Both the position numbers and the translations under genes were made by a program. From Deltaproteobacteria bacterium (GTDB lineage: Bacteria; Desulfobacterota; Dissulfuribacteria; Dissulfuribacterales; UBA3076), in NCBI GenBank assembly GCA_013138705.1, contig WTCF01000015.1, forward strand, positions 1-7,283: a stretch of 7,283 nucleotides of DNA, in the 5' to 3' direction. Shown here piece by piece: positions 5,543-7,283 of this stretch. The notes beneath the pieces were generated by a model, which was given only the letters and a program-made list of their open reading frames with translations, did no database searches and was not told where the DNA came from. Each line of letters starts with the position of its first letter. The stretch's first letter is position 1.

Positions 5543-7283
5543 GCCGAAATTTCAACAGATTTTCCCACCACCATTATCACCTCCCACCTCAATGCGGATT
5601 TTGATGCCCTGGCATCTTCCTTGGCCGCAAGCAAGCTTTATCCCGGGGCTCAAATCGTGTTGCCTGGCTCCCAGGAGAAGGATCTGCGGGACTTTCTCCT
5701 GCAGTCGAGCAGTTACTTCATAAACGTAAAACGTTTAAAAGACATAGATCTTGACAAGGTCAAGCTTCTGGTAGTTGTAGACACCAGGCAGAAAAGCCGT
5801 ATTGGTTCTTTGGCTTCGCTTCTGGAAAGGCCTGATGTTGAAGTCCATGTATTCGATCATCATCCCCCTTCTAGTGGGGACATAAAAGCCTCTAAGACCT
5901 TTTTCAGGCCGGTGGGCGCAAACACGACCCTGATGATCCGACTCCTGAGAGAAAAAGGGGTGGATATAAGTCCAGACGAGGCAACCTTTCTGGCAGTGGG
6001 TATATATGAGGACACAGGCTCTTTTACTTTCAGCTCCACCACTTCCGAGGATCTGGAGGCGGCTGCCTGGCTGCTTGAGAAAGGGGCTGACCTCAAGGCA
6101 ATCTCCGAACTTCTCGGACACAGGTTCACCCCCGAACATGTAGAGCTCTTGAACGATCTTTTGAACACCGCAGCCACTTATACTCTGGCCGGCATCCCTG
6201 TCACTTTGGCAAAGACATCATCGCCGGCGTATGTGGAAGACTTCGCTGTCCTAGCTCACGAACTAATGGATATGGAGAAACTCCACGTAATTTTTGCCAT
6301 GGCACTTATGGCAGATCAAATATTGATAGTGGGCCGCAGCCGGGATGAGAGAGTTGACGTAGGGAAGGTGCTGAAGGCAATCGGCGGCGGAGGCCACCCA
6401 ATGGCTGCCTCTGCCACGATAAAGGGACTGACTCTGGCTGAAGCTGAAGAGCGCCTTGTCACCGAACTTCACAGGCAGCTCGGAACCGAGCCTAAAGTGA
6501 AAGACATTATGTCGTATCCGGTGCTCTCGGTCCTGCCGGACACCACTCTTTCCCAGGTCAATGATAAATTAACGCGCTATGGCATCACTGTTTTACCTGT
6601 AGTCCAAGAAAAAAAAGTCCTGGGCCTCATTTCCCGAAGGACCGTGGAGAAGGCAATATACCATGGTCTCTCAGACCTGCCGGTACGTGAATACATGACT
6701 ACGGATTTCGAGGTCATCTATCCAAAGGACACCTTTGCCAAAGTCCAGGAACTTATTGTCAACCGTCGTCAACGTTTTGTCCCTGTAGTGGATAAAGGAC
6801 AGATAGAAGGAGTAATCACCAGGACGGATCTCCTTCAGATATTGACTGGAGATGCTGCAAGAAGACCTGAAGCTTTGCTTTCAGGAAAGGAACAGCGCAA
6901 GAATGTCCTCTCCTTGTTGAGGGAGAAGCTCCCTTCCCATATAATTGATCTATTGATGAATGCAGGGGAAGTGGCAGAGAGTGAGGGTTTTCATATCTGT
7001 GTCGCAGGTGGCTTTGTGAGGGACCTGTTATTAAGAAAGCCCAACCTGGATATAGATCTGGTGGTTGAGGGAGATGGAATCGCCTTTGCCAGGGCCTTTG
7101 CCAACCGGTTCGGAGCAAGGGTTCGTGCCCACCAGAAGTTCGGGACAGCGGTTGTTATCTTCCCTGACGGCTTTAAAGTGGACGTGGCAACAGCCCGGTG
7201 GGAATACTACGAGTATCCGGCCGCCATGCCCACAGTAGCCCTTTCGTCCACTAAGTTAGATCTGTTCCGGCGGGATTTTACCA
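5540..7283 (+). CDS. DHH phosphoesterase - CBS - tRNA nucleotidyltransferase fusion (3' end outside window)
   Basis: The open frame runs 581 codons from a TTG start to the window edge without a stop. Residues ~10-300 form a DHH/DHHA1 phosphoesterase: HLNADFDA (16-23), VVDTRQKSRIG with D81, FDHHPP with D106-H107-H108, and GGGGHPMAA (282-290). Such domains cleave phosphodiesters in oligonucleotides or cyclic dinucleotides with Mn2+. Residues ~320-435 are two CBS domains (VKDIMSYPV; VREYMTTDF), which usually bind adenosyl ligands. From ~485 begins a class II nucleotidyltransferase head: GGFVRD (490-495), catalytic D504-x-D506 (NLDIDLVVEG), HQKFGT (531-536) and LFRRDFT (575-581), where the sequence stops. 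Proteins with this order, about 870-900 residues long, occur in Desulfobacterota and Aquificota and are annotated as CCA- or A-adding tRNA nucleotidyltransferases. About 300 C-terminal residues are therefore missing here. Whether this one adds CCA, only A, or poly(A) cannot be told without that part. It probably has its own promoter in 5408-5528. Confidence 0.9.
   Translation, partial: MAEISTDFPTTIITSHLNADFDALASSLAASKLYPGAQIVLPGSQEKDLRDFLLQSSSYFINVKRLKDIDLDKVKLLVVVDTRQKSRIGSLASLLERPDVEVHVFDHHPPSSGDIKASKTFFRPVGANTTLMIRLLREKGVDISPDEATFLAVGIYEDTGSFTFSSTTSEDLEAAAWLLEKGADLKAISELLGHRFTPEHVELLNDLLNTAATYTLAGIPVTLAKTSSPAYVEDFAVLAHELMDMEKLHVIFAMALMADQILIVGRSRDERVDVGKVLKAIGGGGHPMAASATIKGLTLAEAEERLVTELHRQLGTEPKVKDIMSYPVLSVLPDTTLSQVNDKLTRYGITVLPVVQEKKVLGLISRRTVEKAIYHGLSDLPVREYMTTDFEVIYPKDTFAKVQELIVNRRQRFVPVVDKGQIEGVITRTDLLQILTGDAARRPEALLSGKEQRKNVLSLLREKLPSHIIDLLMNAGEVAESEGFHICVAGGFVRDLLLRKPNLDIDLVVEGDGIAFARAFANRFGARVRAHQKFGTAVVIFPDGFKVDVATARWEYYEYPAAMPTVALSSTKLDLFRRDFT

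Noticed and set aside
5487..5723. A 78-codon plus-strand frame with an ATG near the start of the fusion gene.
   Set aside because: It is out of frame with the DHH motifs, which are intact from the TTG start; the ATG frame gives low-complexity Pro/Trp-rich sequence.
5735..6177. Two minus-strand frames (134 and 105 codons) opposite the DHH domain.
   Set aside because: Both are antisense to conserved DHH coding sequence and have no family features.
1..7283. CRISPR array, insertion sequence, attachment site or defence cassette.
   Set aside because: No spaced identical repeats of CRISPR size, no transposase or integrase, no terminal repeats with target duplications, and all genes are housekeeping or stress types.

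Overview
The window carries four complete protein genes whose function or family can be named, one small complete gene of unknown function, and one large gene cut by the right edge. Gene density, moderate GC content, the short fused 'Aquifex-type' aconitase, a DHH-CBS-nucleotidyltransferase fusion and a small protein with a C-x2-C-x5-C cluster together suggest an anaerobic bacterium of the Desulfobacterota (former Deltaproteobacteria) or a relative. That assignment is inference from gene content; the window has no rRNA or other marker that would settle it.

Layout, left to right. An HD-domain phosphohydrolase lies on + (2-802; its start sits at the window edge). It converges, with a 21-base gap, on a small Cys-rich protein on - (824-1087). 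After a short intergenic stretch with a weak terminator-like hairpin comes a two-gene operon on -: a [4Fe-4S] aconitase (2569-4500) followed by aroA, EPSP synthase (1280-2572). Their stop and start codons overlap as ATGA, so they are very probably translationally coupled. The 352-base divergent region (4501-4852) holds a strong sigma70-type promoter for acn-aroA (TTGCCG, 17 bases, perfect TATAAT), several dyad sequences positioned like operators, a hairpin in the acn leader, and weaker promoter candidates for the universal stress protein gene on + (4853-5305). Two consecutive hairpins follow usp, then a four-copy 8-base tandem repeat. Last is a large + strand gene that starts with TTG at 5540 and is still open at 7283. 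It encodes a DHH/DHHA1 phosphoesterase, two CBS domains and a class II tRNA nucleotidyltransferase head.

How it works together. The acn-aroA pair puts a citrate/isocitrate enzyme and an aromatic-amino-acid enzyme on one transcript, an unusual housekeeping combination. The divergent usp shares the control region, so stress response and the iron-sulfur TCA enzyme could be co-regulated. The fusion protein joins a nucleic-acid or nucleotide phosphoesterase with a tRNA 3'-end polymerase through nucleotide-sensing CBS domains, which fits RNA end maturation or quality control.

I see no CRISPR array, tRNA or rRNA gene, insertion sequence, prophage or toxin-antitoxin module. The region looks like ordinary chromosome, and nothing amounts to a clearly new system. 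The points most worth following are the multidomain fusion, the small Cys-rich protein, the dyad-rich acn promoter and the repeat block upstream of the fusion gene.
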